A stretch of DNA of 64,000 bases from Pelodera strongyloides (taxonomy: Eukaryota; Nematoda; Chromadorea; Rhabditida; Rhabditidae), in assembly GCA_036852015.1 (NCBI GenBank), contig JAANDG010000478.1:1-64000 (forward strand). The letters are read 5' to 3'. Shown here piece by piece: positions 46,186 to 57,853 of the stretch. Within the stretch, counting starts at the first letter, position 1. Each line of letters begins with the position of its first letter. A model generated the notes under the pieces. That model made no database searches and was not told where the DNA came from. It was given only the letters and a program-made list of their open reading frames with translations. The position numbers were made by a program, and so were the translations under genes.

Positions 46186-49035
46186 CTCTCTCAAAGAAGC
46201 ACAATAAGCACATGCAACCTGGACACAATGCGACAGGGCGTTCGAACGGCACACAATATAGAAACATACATTAGCGGGTAACATTAGCTCATAGTCCCTT
46301 ATACACTAAAGCAAAGAGGACGTCATCATGGTAATGGTTAGATGTGCAAAACGCAAACGCGCACCACTATGGTGGGAAGTGCAACATGCAAATTTTCACA
46401 TTAGAGTCTATACACTACATTGACTGGTAGCACACTGGTTTGGTAGTGCACGGAAACGATAGTTTAGTTAAAGTCTAGCTTATACAATAATTCATTGAAG
46501 TGGAGCACTACTCTAATCGGAACAGGTCAATGAAAAAGGCATAGAAAAACGACGTCAACTCTAACAAACAGAAATGTAGCAGTAACTATATGTTTAAAAA
46601 TCAAGTTACGAATAAGGAATGCAAAGAAATACGGCATACGGTATACGAAGAAAAGAAAATACGGTATGATATGCAAAAGAGGAAAATACGGTATGCAAAA
46701 CAGAAATGCTGGTGCTGAAAGCGAAATGAAAAGTAAAGCGGATACTGAAGGCCTGGTGGAATCGAATACTAGAGACAAGTGAAACTGTGGTGTACTAAGC
46801 AGAAAGTCAAGAGAGGTAATATATTGGTGGTAAGGAACAATACACCGGCAAAATCTGAACACTAAGGGCATAACATGCAAAACAAAAGAGCATAGGCAAG
46901 CTGTGTCACGGACGCGCACTCATTCAGCGAGCGAGATGCACAAGGTACAGCTAAGGCATACTCGCCGCGCACTCACCGCGCACGCATGGCGTGCCAACTA
47001 CGTTTACGTTTACAATAGCGAAGGGCCAAAGATACGCGAGGAACGAGCGCACATTACACACCCACGTGAGCGGTCACCATTTACAAAGGCGGAAGATAGA
47101 GAGAAGAGCTAACAAGTAAAGTAAAAGCAAGAAAAAAGGAAGTAAAGACCTACAACAACAATAATAACATACCAAAAGTTAGTAGAACATAACGCGCACG
47201 GAGTCCAGTATTCATATTCAACCGTGAGAAAGAAAAGTGATCCTACCTGCATTATACCAATAACATAATTATTATACAAAAAGAGTGGGCGAGTATTTTG
47301 TATTGCTAACCTACAAGGTACATCATATGTATAAAAGTGCTCGCGCAGCGTTAGAAGGAAAGGTCTTTAAGGTCGTTCTTACCGGAAACCGGAATGGATT
47401 TTAATACAATAAATTTACTTGGTGAACAAAGATAACGACGCTAATGTAAGGAACATAGGGCCACAATAGGCCAACTTCAAAGTCAACGCAGCGACTAGTA
47501 CGGCAATAGCATAAACAATGGTAAAAAATGCAGATTTGGGATTTGATTTAGAACTTGAACTTGAACAAATAATCACCAAATGGTGCAAGTGGGCGAAACA
47601 AGGGAAATTGAATGTAAATTAAGTTTTGAAAGGTAAGTAGGTAGGTATTCAAATATTATGCGCGTTAAAAGCGTTAGTAATGACTATGTAAGTGCTTGGT
47701 CCGCCAGAAAACGCTTCACAAAGCTTCAGGTAAAAAAGTGAAGCATAAAGAAATTTGGCTACATGATGAACCAGAAAGATAGACAACGTGAAAGGTTATG
47801 GAGAAACAGAGGGTGAGGGAGAAGCTAAGTACTGTTCTAAATAAGCGCATTACAGTAACCTTGTAGCTAAGGACTATACGGTAACTTCGTAAAGTGGAGT
47901 TTTAATAAAGTACATAACAATCAATAATCGAAATAAAACCGAGAAAATACCAACTCCCAATTACGTAGACAATGCAAAGTGAATTTGCATGAAAAATACA
48001 TGCAAATTATTTCATATGCTAATTTAGAGAGCGGCGAGTCCCGTTTCCGCAAGGCGAGAGAGACTGATGCAGCGAGCGTCAGGATACGTTTCAGCTATCC
48101 TACAAGAGCGCTATGCATATCAGAAAACACTAGCTTCAGGGTTCCAAATAATGATTCTACGACTATGAATGTATGAATGACAGTGAAGAGTATATAGAGT
48201 TCTCAAGTAAAACGAATAAATTCTACACCATGACGTACAGTATACCGACACCATTATGCACCATTGCCCACTACGCACGCAATGCCTATTTTGGTACAAA
48301 CACCAAGGACAGAAACGAACTTAATAACATGTCACCAAATGTCAGTCCCAATCTCAGATATGTCCTAGCTTGTCGATATAAATGTACACAATAATCCAGC
48401 GAATAAATTAATAACATAGTTGTACTGCTTGCTATTCAACGACACTTAACCACCAGTAATATATGTATGTTACAACTTACACAATAGAAAATGATCTCTA
48501 TCCACCACCGTATGACTACGACATCTAAGTTGATAAGGCCACATTAATGACATTAGTCAATTTTCACGTCCCCTCATCAAACCACACAGTTCATAACATG
48601 TGGTGTCCCTGGCTTTATCCCACTAACAACCCAAATATTACTGTAAAAATAACAACCCAAATATTACTGTAAAAACAAGAAACGAGTCCACAAAACGATG
48701 ACATCAAATCATTTATTCAGTCGATCTATTAACACGTTATCAAAATATCAATTATATTCTTCCTCAATAAGCTTCAAAGTAACATATGATCATGCGTAAA
48801 CAAGGACGTCTTCTCTTGAGGTATCATGCGTAACATGCGTGGGTTTCTGTAAAATGTGTTAGTTGTTCACAGAAATAGACAACGACAGTGTCATGCACAT
48901 ATACTTAAGATTAACTACCAGCAAATCATGAAAAGTAATATTACGCATGCAAATCCAGCCAAGATAACGTAAGCAAAAAATATAAAACTTAAATAAAAAC
49001 CTTACCAGGACCTAACCGCGACCACTTCCTCTTCC
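46186..49035. other. Intergenic stretch without supported exons
   Basis: About 2.8 kb. Contains a short degenerate repeat of ATACGGTATG at 46,610-46,710 and several short open frames, none with clean splice borders in a consistent phase. It may hold the promoter of the six-exon gene and the missing first exon of the cassette gene; neither is visible. Confidence 0.4.
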
Positions 49036-51159
49036 TCATATCCATACGACGACCGTGATAAAAAAAACGGACGAGGCGAAGACGCGCAAGCGTGTACGAG
49101 TGCCGGCTGCCGAACCTAAAGTAAAACATAATAAAGGTTTAAGGTATCCCCCTCAACTTAAACAGGGGGACAATGATCTTTTAGCTTTGAACCCAGAAAG
49201 ATGTACCCGATTTGGGTGAAACATATGGCTCTTAGAAATGTGCCGACCGCCGACCATTAAGCATTACAACTACAACTACAGTAAACTAACATACCACAGT
49301 CGTTTTCGGCGCACTGAATAATAATTGTTGGGATAAGTGAATGTAAAATCACTTACAGCTAATAAAGAACAATAAGAGTCACACATTCAAGACAGAAAAA
49401 TTGGGCAAAACGGGTGAAGCATATCGCTCTTAGACTTAGAAACGTGCATCCGTGCCTGTCACTAACCCTTATTCAGTATAACTACAGTAACAGACCACCA
49501 GATAAGCCGAATAATAGTTCATTTGATTAGTTGACCAGATAATAAAGAACAAGAACAGCTAAACATTCCAGAAGTAACTATTGGACAAAAAGCCTAAACC
49601 TACCATTACAATGCACGAAGTTGTCCATCATATCCCATATTAACGAATCAGCTTCACTGAGCGATGCTTCGGCCTTCAACGAGGGGAAGTGGGGAAGAAA
49701 GGATCCTAAAAAATATTAATGAGAAACTGTGAAATAGGAACAAACAACAATCAATAATAACAATGCCCGGTCTTGGGTAAAACTTACAATCCTAGTTCCA
49801 AACAAGGACTAGTGTCAAACTCCTAAAACCCTAAACAGACAACCACCAACTACAATAAGCTAACATATTAAAACTCGATTATTGCGATGCTACACACAAT
49901 CCCATTATCAAACATGAACATATTACGAAAATCGAGATGTTTACATACTTTAGCTAGTTCTATGTAAGTAATTGTTGGTACGAATAATCACGAATCGAAT
50001 ATTCGCAAATCGAATGAGAAACACTAATGTTTCAAAATGGCGCTACCGCTACAGTACCTCTTTCATAAGACACATCGACAGACTGCTCAATAATAGATAC
50101 TGGTACATCTCAAATAAGGACCGTGTTCGTGCTCCATCGCCCATCATTTGCACAACTATCGTCAGCCAGTCTGACAGAAACATAGCACCCGTTGCACGTA
50201 CCGAAGCTCCTGAAGTAAACATTTAAGGAATACAGAACCGACAAAAATTGCAGCAGAATTGCGGCGCATCGCCAACTGCCACCAAATGTGTGCCCCCTTC
50301 ATCAGAGGAAAATAATATAATCATAGAAACATATTCATGTAAAATGGAAAGGGTAAGTGGATTTATGGATTCCGTTGCCCACATATTAAAATAAGATGCA
50401 CTACTTTTCTTTTCTTTTCATACTACTGAAAATGAGACACGCCTGGCAGTCTGGCACAAACAGGCACCGGACAAAAACAATACAGTACTCAAGAAAAGTA
50501 CTTCGATAGAAGTAAAGATCTACAGTATGCCACACTTTAACATGTTCAATATACTCCATTTCAATACAAGTTTTTAATTCAAGTTTTTTTATGTACGGGA
50601 ACGAGCGTCTGGATCTAGAATCGAACCGTGACCTTCGCATGACTGTGGCTATAAGGCGTTAAAGCGAAATACCGGCCGGTTTTTGAAACACATCGAGTAC
50701 CCCAGAATTCTTATGCGGCTTATACAAATGAACATAAATTAGAATAAAAAATCGAGTAAATTATCACAAATAGGATAAAATGCGGTTATCCACTATGCGT
50801 TTCCAAAACCGGCCTGTATTTCGCTTTAGCCAGTATATCACTTGGCAAATGATGAGAATCATTAGCGTGATTGCGATTGTCTACACAACTACGTAATGTG
50901 TAGTGAATTAAGGTACTAATGTAAACCTTTCTGATACTCGTACAAGTAAAACTGCCACAAGAAGTAATACGTGAATGATAAATGAGCAGAAGTAAAAATA
51001 AAACTAACCGAAGCTATCTCTCGGTTCGTCAACAACCGGATGAACAACATTTGAAGTATCCAAGCCTCCAAGCCAAACCATCAACCGATATTCCATGATT
51101 CCTTCCATCTCCAAGGAGTTCCGAATACATGCAATCTTATCGCAGGAATCATCAAAGAA
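49036..51159 (-). CDS. Partial gene with hydrophobic C-terminal tail, three exons chained
   Basis: Exons 51009-51159 (phase 0 to 1), 49604-49705 (phase 1-1) and 49036-49115 (terminal, TGA at 49036-49038) join in one frame. The first reads FFDDSCDKIACIRNSLEMEG and later MVWLGGLDTSN; the second SFLPHFPSLKAEASLSEADS; the last ends in VFASSVFFITVVVWI, a possible tail anchor. The product is unknown. Upstream exons are missing; a phase-0 partner could lie near 51,500. The middle exon has the cassette architecture of the gene at 31.6-43.6 kb. Confidence 0.5.
50659..50828. mobile_element. TTAA-type inverted-repeat element
   Basis: A 170-bp copy starting TTAAAGCGAAATACCGGCCG and ending GGCCTGTATTTCGCTTTA. 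It lies in the intron between the two upstream exons of the gene at 49-51 kb. Confidence 0.7.
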
Positions 51160-53086
51160 CTAAAAATATTGCAGAAGCAGAAAGTGTATCAAGAAAGTTA
51201 AAAATGCAGCACAATATCCTAACGTCAAAAATACACCCGCGCCACCTACACCAAATCAAGTTAAGATCCCGCAGCCACTAATTTACTTACACTAGACTAA
51301 AATACTAAAGATGAACAGAACAGACAAGCTAAACGTCTTCTGTTATTTTTTGTTCAATCACAAGCCACTAGCGCATGCAGCATGCAGTGAAAAAATTGCA
51401 ATAAAAAAAGGAAAATCCTCTCGATCGAAAAGCCCATTCGTGAGCTATATCGATAACAAAACTGCGCTGGCACAGTCACGAGAGTCCCGTGGAGCACTTT
51501 TTGAAACTCCTGAAATAAATCGAGATAAAACACAAAGAACGATCTATGAATCACGCAAAAGTAAACGAGAACAAAACATAGAACTAGCATTTGTTCGTCT
51601 ACGAAAGATTGTCCGGTATCCAGCATTAGCACTACAATTAAAGAGAGCGGACTAGAGAAGAAACAAAAAACGAGTAGAAGAAGGAAGTAATGGCAGAAAT
51701 TAACTCCTCCCACCCATAAATGTCTTACTTATTCATATTGGCATTAGAACATGGCAATGGCACAAGACAAGAGCGCGAGAACTGCCTACAGGACTCCAAT
51801 ACCATCAGTAAATAACGCTACGGTACTCTTTGGGTCAACAATATACGACTATGCCAAATAGGTTAACGTCAGGGCAGTATTTTACAACAAAACCCATGTA
51901 TAGAAAAACGTTCACGTACCTGGACGACAGGCCTCCGATTCAACTTTAACGATCACTCCAATTAACAACAACACTGAACTCCAATCCCACACAGGATATC
52001 ACCTTGTCTGAAACAAAAAAGTGCATAAAAACATTTAAAGCGAAATACCGGCCGGTTTTTGAAACGCATCGAGTACTCCCTGCTTTCGTATGCTTCATAT
52101 GCAAATAAGCATAAATTTGAATAAAAAATAGACCCCAATAGACCCCTTTTAGCATAACTGCATAAGAATGCTGATATTTGAGATGCGCTTCAAAAACCGG
52201 CTGGTATTTCGCTTTAAGCTAAAAGTGCTGTTTCTTTTATCACAACTGTGCGTGGCACCACTACACGACCAGTCGGAAGAAACAGGAAACGGACACATAC
52301 ACATTAGTCGCAACCTAATACAATAGATCTTATTATAACTTATCGATAACAACTGTCTTATGCTACGTTCAGAAATCGAAAACGTATACAATGTATTATC
52401 GAAATGTTTTACAGGAAAGGAACACAGGAATTCTTATCGAACCCTTGTTATTGCTTGTGTTCACGCATAAGTAAAGTAGTTGGGCTACATACAATGATAC
52501 AATATGTATGTCCAAAGGATCCGGTGAATTAATTAGTCTAGATAATCTACGGTGAATTATGATAATATCACGGTGTTGCGCTTAATGAGTATAATAAATA
52601 TGCAAATATCAACTACTACACTTATACACCCCCGTCATCAGCCACAACGAGTACACATCAGTCGTGTGATAATTTTAGACTTTGATGTTATGTAGTATAC
52701 CAAACAACAAAAACAAGGATTCGAGTATTCAAAAAGGAACATAAGCGTGACAATCAAACCGGAAACAGAACAACACACTAAACGAAAAAAACTAACTCAC
52801 GATGTTGACGGATCCTCTTCCTGCAATGAAAAAATCCATTGAACTGTCTAAAACCCTTCCGATCAATCCAGCGGGGAAGCCTAAAATATATATATATATA
52901 TATATGTAATGGTAGAAACATGTATACCTAAACTATTTGTTTTGAGCGAACACAACTTTGTGCATAGTTTAAAGTCAGGAACGTGTCTTACATACAAAAG
53001 CACTGCTCGCATACAAAAACAACAAATAATAAGAGGTCAAATAAAATACGAACTTTGCACTGTACTGCACGTACTTGGGCATGCCG
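51160..53086. other. Region with weak exon candidates only
   Basis: A segment at about 51,920-52,010 (GTTTCAG acceptor, GTACGT donor) resembles the terminal exon at 53,087-53,181 at DNA level but has stops. A short acidic exon-like piece (EEDPSTS) lies near 52,810. A (TA)n run of about 20 bp is at 52,885-52,905. No chain can be built. Confidence 0.35.
52035..52217. mobile_element. TTAA-type inverted-repeat element, best preserved copy
   Basis: A 183-bp element. TTAAAGCGAAATACCGGCCG at the left and CCGGCTGGTATTTCGCTTTA plus A at the right form inverted ends flanked by TTAA. The body is AT-rich without coding capacity. Confidence 0.75.
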
Positions 53087-53181
53087 TCATGTGAAGTTGA
53101 AGAACACTCCAATTAAAGACAGTATTCCGACTCCACAGAATATCACCATCACACCGCATATCACCACATTCATCTCTGGAT
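53087..53181 (-). CDS. Candidate terminal exon encoding a membrane tail
   Basis: After a GTTTAG acceptor, phase 1, the frame runs 30 codons to TGA at 53087-53089. Almost the entire peptide is hydrophobic (NVVICGVMVIFCGVGILSLI), a plausible transmembrane helix. Upstream exons may have been separated by the LTR retrotransposon starting at 53759. A related but broken segment lies at about 51,950. Confidence 0.45.
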
Positions 53182-53758
53182 CTAAACAACAAAGTTCAGA
53201 AAAGCATATTATAATATCATATAATGAAAACAAATTTCAGGAAAACTATGAACCAACGTAAGTTAATTGCAATTATCAAGCGCAGCAGAAGAAAGATGCA
53301 CGATGCACAAACCCAAGAAAGTGAAACGCGATACCTGAACCTGATATCGCCCCGATTATTTTAAAAAAGCAACATGCTTCTTTCTTTTTGTACAGCGAAA
53401 AAGAACAAGTATAGATTATACAAACATGTTTAGTGTTGGAAGTTGGACTTCGTAGAGAAACCTAAAGCCGCGCACTAATGCTCCTCATTGTCATGCAAAA
53501 AGCGCAGAAACCAAAAATCAAAAATAACGAACTGAACTAAGCTAACCTTACTTGCAGAGGATACTCCACCGTGCGTGTCATTCATCTCAATTGAAACAAG
53601 CGAGAACAAAACGATTCAGCCTACAGAAGTCCTCAGTCCTCCATCCTCCTACGAACAGACGGCGAAGTTGGAGATGGTATCTAAAGCCAATCAATAACAA
53701 AAGGAACAATGTACTTGGCAGCTTGAGCATACAAAAGATAGTCACATCGTCATATGAT
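53182..53758. other. Spacer next to the LTR retrotransposon
   Basis: Contains an open exon-like frame of about 30 codons near 53,600-53,690 on the minus strand after a GGCTTTAG acceptor, but its phase does not fit the exon at 53,087. Otherwise no features. Confidence 0.35.
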
Positions 53759-54160
53759 TGAAGTAACTGGTGATAATCACTGACAAGATGATACACGGAG
53801 GAACCAAGACGACTTCAAGACTAGTATCACGTAACAACAGACCGATAATACACAATAACAATCAATAATAATAATCACACGACAACTGGCACTCCTTGCT
53901 GGTGCACAATCAATCAACAACAACACAGATCAATATTATTCATTTATTGAGTACTACAGAGGTCGTGATGAGTCCAGGAGGTAGAAATTCTACTTCTTGA
54001 AAGTAGGCAATGAAGGAGCAGGGGTTCCAGCTGGTAGTTGTGCTTGCTGGCCTGAAACGGGTAGAGTAGTGTAGTAGTTGTAGCTTGTCTCTCTCTTCTC
54101 TCCCTCGATCTTCCGCATATATCTATATATTCTTTTCCTTGCTATGCTAATTTGTTATGT
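53759..54160 (-). repeat. 3' LTR
   Basis: A 402-bp copy matching 58720-59123. It starts TGAAGTAACTGGTGATAATC (plus strand) and ends GCTAATTTGTTATGT. The sense-strand 3' end is ...TTCA, but the other end does not read TG, so the termini are not the usual TG...CA. Confidence 0.85.
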
Positions 54161-54249
54161 TATCTACTACTACAATATCCTACGATACAACTCTATTACA
54201 CCCTTTCCCTAAATGAAACATTTAAATAAACCAAAAAAAAACAAACTTA

Positions 54250-54461
54250 CGAATAAGCGTGGTAAGGGTGCTGGATAATAAACCGGGAAGCGTTGGAGTG
54301 ATGGGCACGGATACATCAATGCGAATTTTTCCACTCGACACCTCATACGATACATCGCTGGTGCTGATGCAAGCCGGAGTAGACGGGGGGCACGAGGCCT
54401 CGTAAGAAGGAGGGGGACGAAGGGGAGGTCCCCATCTCGAACGCTCCCTTTCCGAAGCCAT
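54250..54461 (-). CDS. Small extra ORF between pol and 3' LTR, with a PPPSY motif
   Basis: The frame starts ATG at 54461 and reads MASERERSRW, then PPLRPPPSYEAS, then a Ser/Thr/Pro-rich stretch. It continues to 54222, but a perfect GTAAGT donor lies at its end near 54250, so it may be spliced. PPxY motifs bind WW-domain ubiquitin ligases and serve as budding motifs in some retroelement proteins. Here this is only a motif match, and the ORF could equally be captured host sequence. Confidence 0.35.
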
Positions 54462-54587
54462 TTAGGAAATAGATAGGAACCGGATACCTGGGAGACACTT
54501 ATATAAGATTTTTAGACAGAATTAACATACCAAAATTTTCCGGATTAACATACCAGACTCAAGTATCATTCTTGAATCATATACGTC

Positions 54588-56583
54588 TCAATGAATCCAC
54601 TTGCGTGGAGGTGGTGGAGAATATCGTTGGGGTGGCTTGGTAACTCGGGCACTTTTCCGAAGTTCTACGGCGGTGTGTACCGAGTCAGAACTGGCTACGG
54701 ATAATTCCGAGCTGCTAGCTTGAGTAGTTTCACTAATTCCACCGGTTGATTCTCCTTCTTCATTCTTGATCTCTTCCTCGTCTGGCATGGCTAAATCCCG
54801 TCTTCTCATTTGATTAGCATGTCGGATCCAGTCGCCACGTTCAGTGTGAACGAGATAGGTTACGGTACCAGTTCTTTCCATAATTTTTCCAGGCACCCAA
54901 CCCACCGAGTTTCCTTTGTAGTCCCTCACGTAGACGGTCATACCAATCGACAATTCCTTTTCCTTGGCATGTTTGTTAAAATTTCTCTTCATCCTTTCTC
55001 GGGCCATTTCCGGTCGGGTTATTTTCATTGGGAAAATGTTACCTATCTGTCCAGGGTCCTTGGCCTTAGCCCATGTTATATCAAATATGGTTCTTACCGA
55101 TCTTCCAAACATTAATTCTGCAGGACTCTTACCCGTGCTAGAGTGCGGCGTATTTCGATAGCTGGCCAAAAACTTCCTTAGAGCAATTTCTATCTGTTCT
55201 CCACCCTTTCCCAGTTCTTTGGCCATCATTTTCTTAAAAGTTTGCACCGCCCGCTCTGCTGCCCCATTCGACTGTGGGTGGTAAGGCGGAGAAAAAGTAA
55301 CTTTTATACCTCTATTTTCACAAAACTCACGGTAATCCCAAGCCGCAAATTGTGGTCCATTGTCCGTTACGATTTCTTCTGGTAGTCCAAAAATCGTGAA
55401 CGTCTTCTCCAACTCTTTGATCACGTCTTGAGTGGTAATGCGACTCATCCGGGTTACTTGAATCCATTTCGATTTTGCATCCACTAGCACAAACCAGTGT
55501 GCCCCGTGTATCGGTCCCGCAAAATCCAGGTGTAGCCTCTGCCAAACCTTCCCTGGTTCTGGCCACAACTCGGTTACCGTCTTTTGTGGAGTATTAGCTT
55601 GTAATTGACAATTTACACATGTTTTCACTCTGTATTCAATATCTTTATCAATATTAGGGTACCATACCTTACTCCGGGCCAATTCCTTCATCCTGGTGCT
55701 TCCGGGATGTCCTTTGTGCAGCATTTCCAGGATTGTCTTCCGTAGCTCCATTGGAATGATAATTCGGCCTTCCTTCAGGATGATCCCTTCCTGTTCGTGC
55801 AGTTGATCTCGTACATTCCAAAATTTCCTTAGACAATCATCCATCCGATGCAGCTTCTCCGGCCATTTCGTCTTCAGATATTGCTTAACTTCCGTCAAAA
55901 CTGCATCCTTCTCCATGGCTTGATGAATCACATCTTTATTAAACGGAAATCCTTGGAAATATTCCTCTCTCACTGCCTTTATTTGGAATTCTTCTTTTTC
56001 CAAATATTCAGTAATTTTCTCCGTAGGATCAACGAGACGTGACAATCCGTCTGCATTACCGAATTTAGCTGTCGGTACGTACTCGATATCGAATGTAAAC
56101 TGTGCTACTTTTATTGCCCACCTGTGTAATCTCTTTGCAGCCAGTATCGGAAGCTCTGCCTTCGGACCAAATATTTTCAATAGCGGCTGATGGTCGGTGC
56201 GCAGTTTGAATCGAAGTCCGAAAAGATAGGTTTGGAATTTGTCCATTCCCCAGACAATACCCAAAGCTTCCTTCTCAATCTGAGCATACTTTCGCTCTGT
56301 TTCCGTCATTCCTCTTGATGCGTATTCGATGACCTTTTCTGTTCCATCTTCCATTTTATGGTACAGTACGGCTCCCAGACCATATTCACTAGCGTCTGTA
56401 GCCAATATTACAGGTTTCTTCGGGTCAAAATGTGTAAGCACATCTGTTCCTTGCATTCGTGTCTTTATTTCCTGGAATGCAATTTCTTGTTCCTTTCCCC
56501 ATTCGAAGCTGACGTCTTTTCTTCGAAGCTTATTCAGCGGCCGGCGGCAGAGATCGGCTAGGTTGGGAACAAATCTGGCATAG
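54588..56583 (-). CDS. pol: pol fragment: RNase H and integrase
   Basis: The frame is open from about 56583 to the stop at 54588; the first in-frame ATG is at 56456. RNase H residues are visible (ATDASEYGLGAVLY, EKEALGIVW, TDHQPL). The integrase has the zinc-binding HKGHPGST ... CVNCQ pair (HHCC) and the acidic triad in LHLDFAG, VTDNGPQF and NGAAERAV. A C-terminal Ser/Glu-rich tail follows. These functions remove the RNA template and insert the cDNA. The upstream end is broken against the reverse transcriptase by small duplications around 56,570-56,640. Confidence 0.9.
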
Positions 56584-56639
56584 TAGTGGCATAGTACGAA
56601 CCCTACCAGACTCTCTACCAGACTTCTCTACAGCGTTTT

Positions 56640-57444
56640 AGGTGCTTTCGGCATTTCTTGTAAGGCCTTTACTTTCTTTGGATTGGTACGAATCCCTTCC
56701 CGGCTTAACACATGTCCTAGGACTTCTATGGTATCTTTAAAAAACTCACACTTCTCTGCTTTTACTTTCATACCACCATGTTCTTTGAGACGCGCTGAAA
56801 AACCTTTTCCAAGGTCCTGAGGTGCTCTTCTTTGTTCCTTCCAGTGACCACGATGTCGTCCAAATAGACGATGACATTCTCAATCCCGTGTAGCATCTTA
56901 TCCATCAAATTCTGGAAAATTGCTGGGGCATTGGCCACACCAAAAGGTAATCTGTGGTAGCGAAACAATCCCAAATGCGTACTTATGGTCGTGTATTTCT
57001 TAGATTCCTCATCCAACTCTACTTGATTATACGCTTTTTCCAAATCTAGTTTAGAAATCTAGTTTAGAATAATGCTCTCCTTGATTCAGACACTGTGAAA
57101 TTAACTCTGCTTATTTTCGGAATTGGGTATTGATCCACTTTCAAACACTTATTTACCGCTACTCTGTAATCACCACAAATTCTAATCTTACCATTTGGTT
57201 TTGGAACAACCACAATTGGTGCTGCCCAGTCGGAGTGCACCACTTGTTCCACGATCCCGTCCTTGAGCATTTCCTCCAAATTTTTTCTGACTTGCTCCTT
57301 GAGCGCAAAGGGCACGGGTCTGAGCGCAAAGGGCTGAAGAATTAGCCCTGAAGAATTTCCGGCCATTGAACTTTCCTTCGTCCATATGTAACTTGGCCTG
57401 CAGCTTCGTGCATTTTCCCAGACCTTCAGAAAATACCCCTGCAT
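56640..57444 (-). pseudogene. pol: pol fragment: reverse transcriptase, frame-broken
   Basis: Parts of the RT domain lie in different frames. 57064-57444 carries the N-terminal part (WAAPIVVVPKPNGKIRICGD) and 56768-57043 the palm with the catalytic YLDD and a LPFGVANAPAIFQ segment. The break at 57042-57067 is a perfect 13-bp tandem duplication, and two other short repeats at 57301-57358 disrupt the join to the protease. It cannot make an intact enzyme as it stands. Confidence 0.85.
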
Positions 57445-57853
57445 ATTTCTTCAACAATGTACCAACTTCTTTATCTGGATCCTCTTTGGTCTGTTTACCG
57501 TTAACTCCTCTTCCCGAGGGTTCGAGCTCATTTACCGAGAGACCTTTAGCCAAAACTTCTAAATCAGTTAACTCTATACCCACCTTTTCCTTTAAATCTC
57601 GTCCAAAAATTGGCGAACCTTGTTTCAACACATGGATTTGCACTTCTCGTCGGACGTCTCCAACTTGAATATCCACTGAACAGATTCCCTTGAACTTGAT
57701 TTTTCCACCTGTATAAGTCCTTGCGTTGTAGTTCACCGCTGCCAATTTTGGCTTTCCAATTTTCTTCCAGGTTGCCTCGTCGATGATAGATAATGCTGCA
57801 CCCGTGTCCAATTCCATTTTCATATCCATTCCTCCCAATTGAACAGGTAGCAT
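57359..57853 (-). CDS. pol: Retroviral-type aspartic protease
   Basis: Starts at the ATG at 57853 in the frame one base downstream of gag and overlaps its 3' part. The active site reads MELDTGAALSIID (DTGA), and a later IFGRDLKEKVG fits the second hydrophobic turn of the domain. Release of the mature proteins would need this enzyme. Its frame runs on to 57188 but becomes nonsense where short repeats begin at about 57358. Confidence 0.8.

Noticed and set aside
46527..46919. 130-codon minus-strand open frame rich in Phe and Leu
   Set aside because: AT-rich intergenic sequence with a short ATACGGTATG repeat; no splice or domain support.
49006..49128. Start exon MDMRKRKWSRLGP joined in phase 1 to the cassette gene
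   Set aside because: Attractive by phase, but the same segment fits better as the terminal exon of the gene at 49-51 kb, and there is no exon between 49.0 and 46.2 kb to link it.
54810..55161. Plus-strand open frames at 54.8-55.2 kb and similar ones across pol
   Set aside because: Antisense shadows of the integrase coding region.
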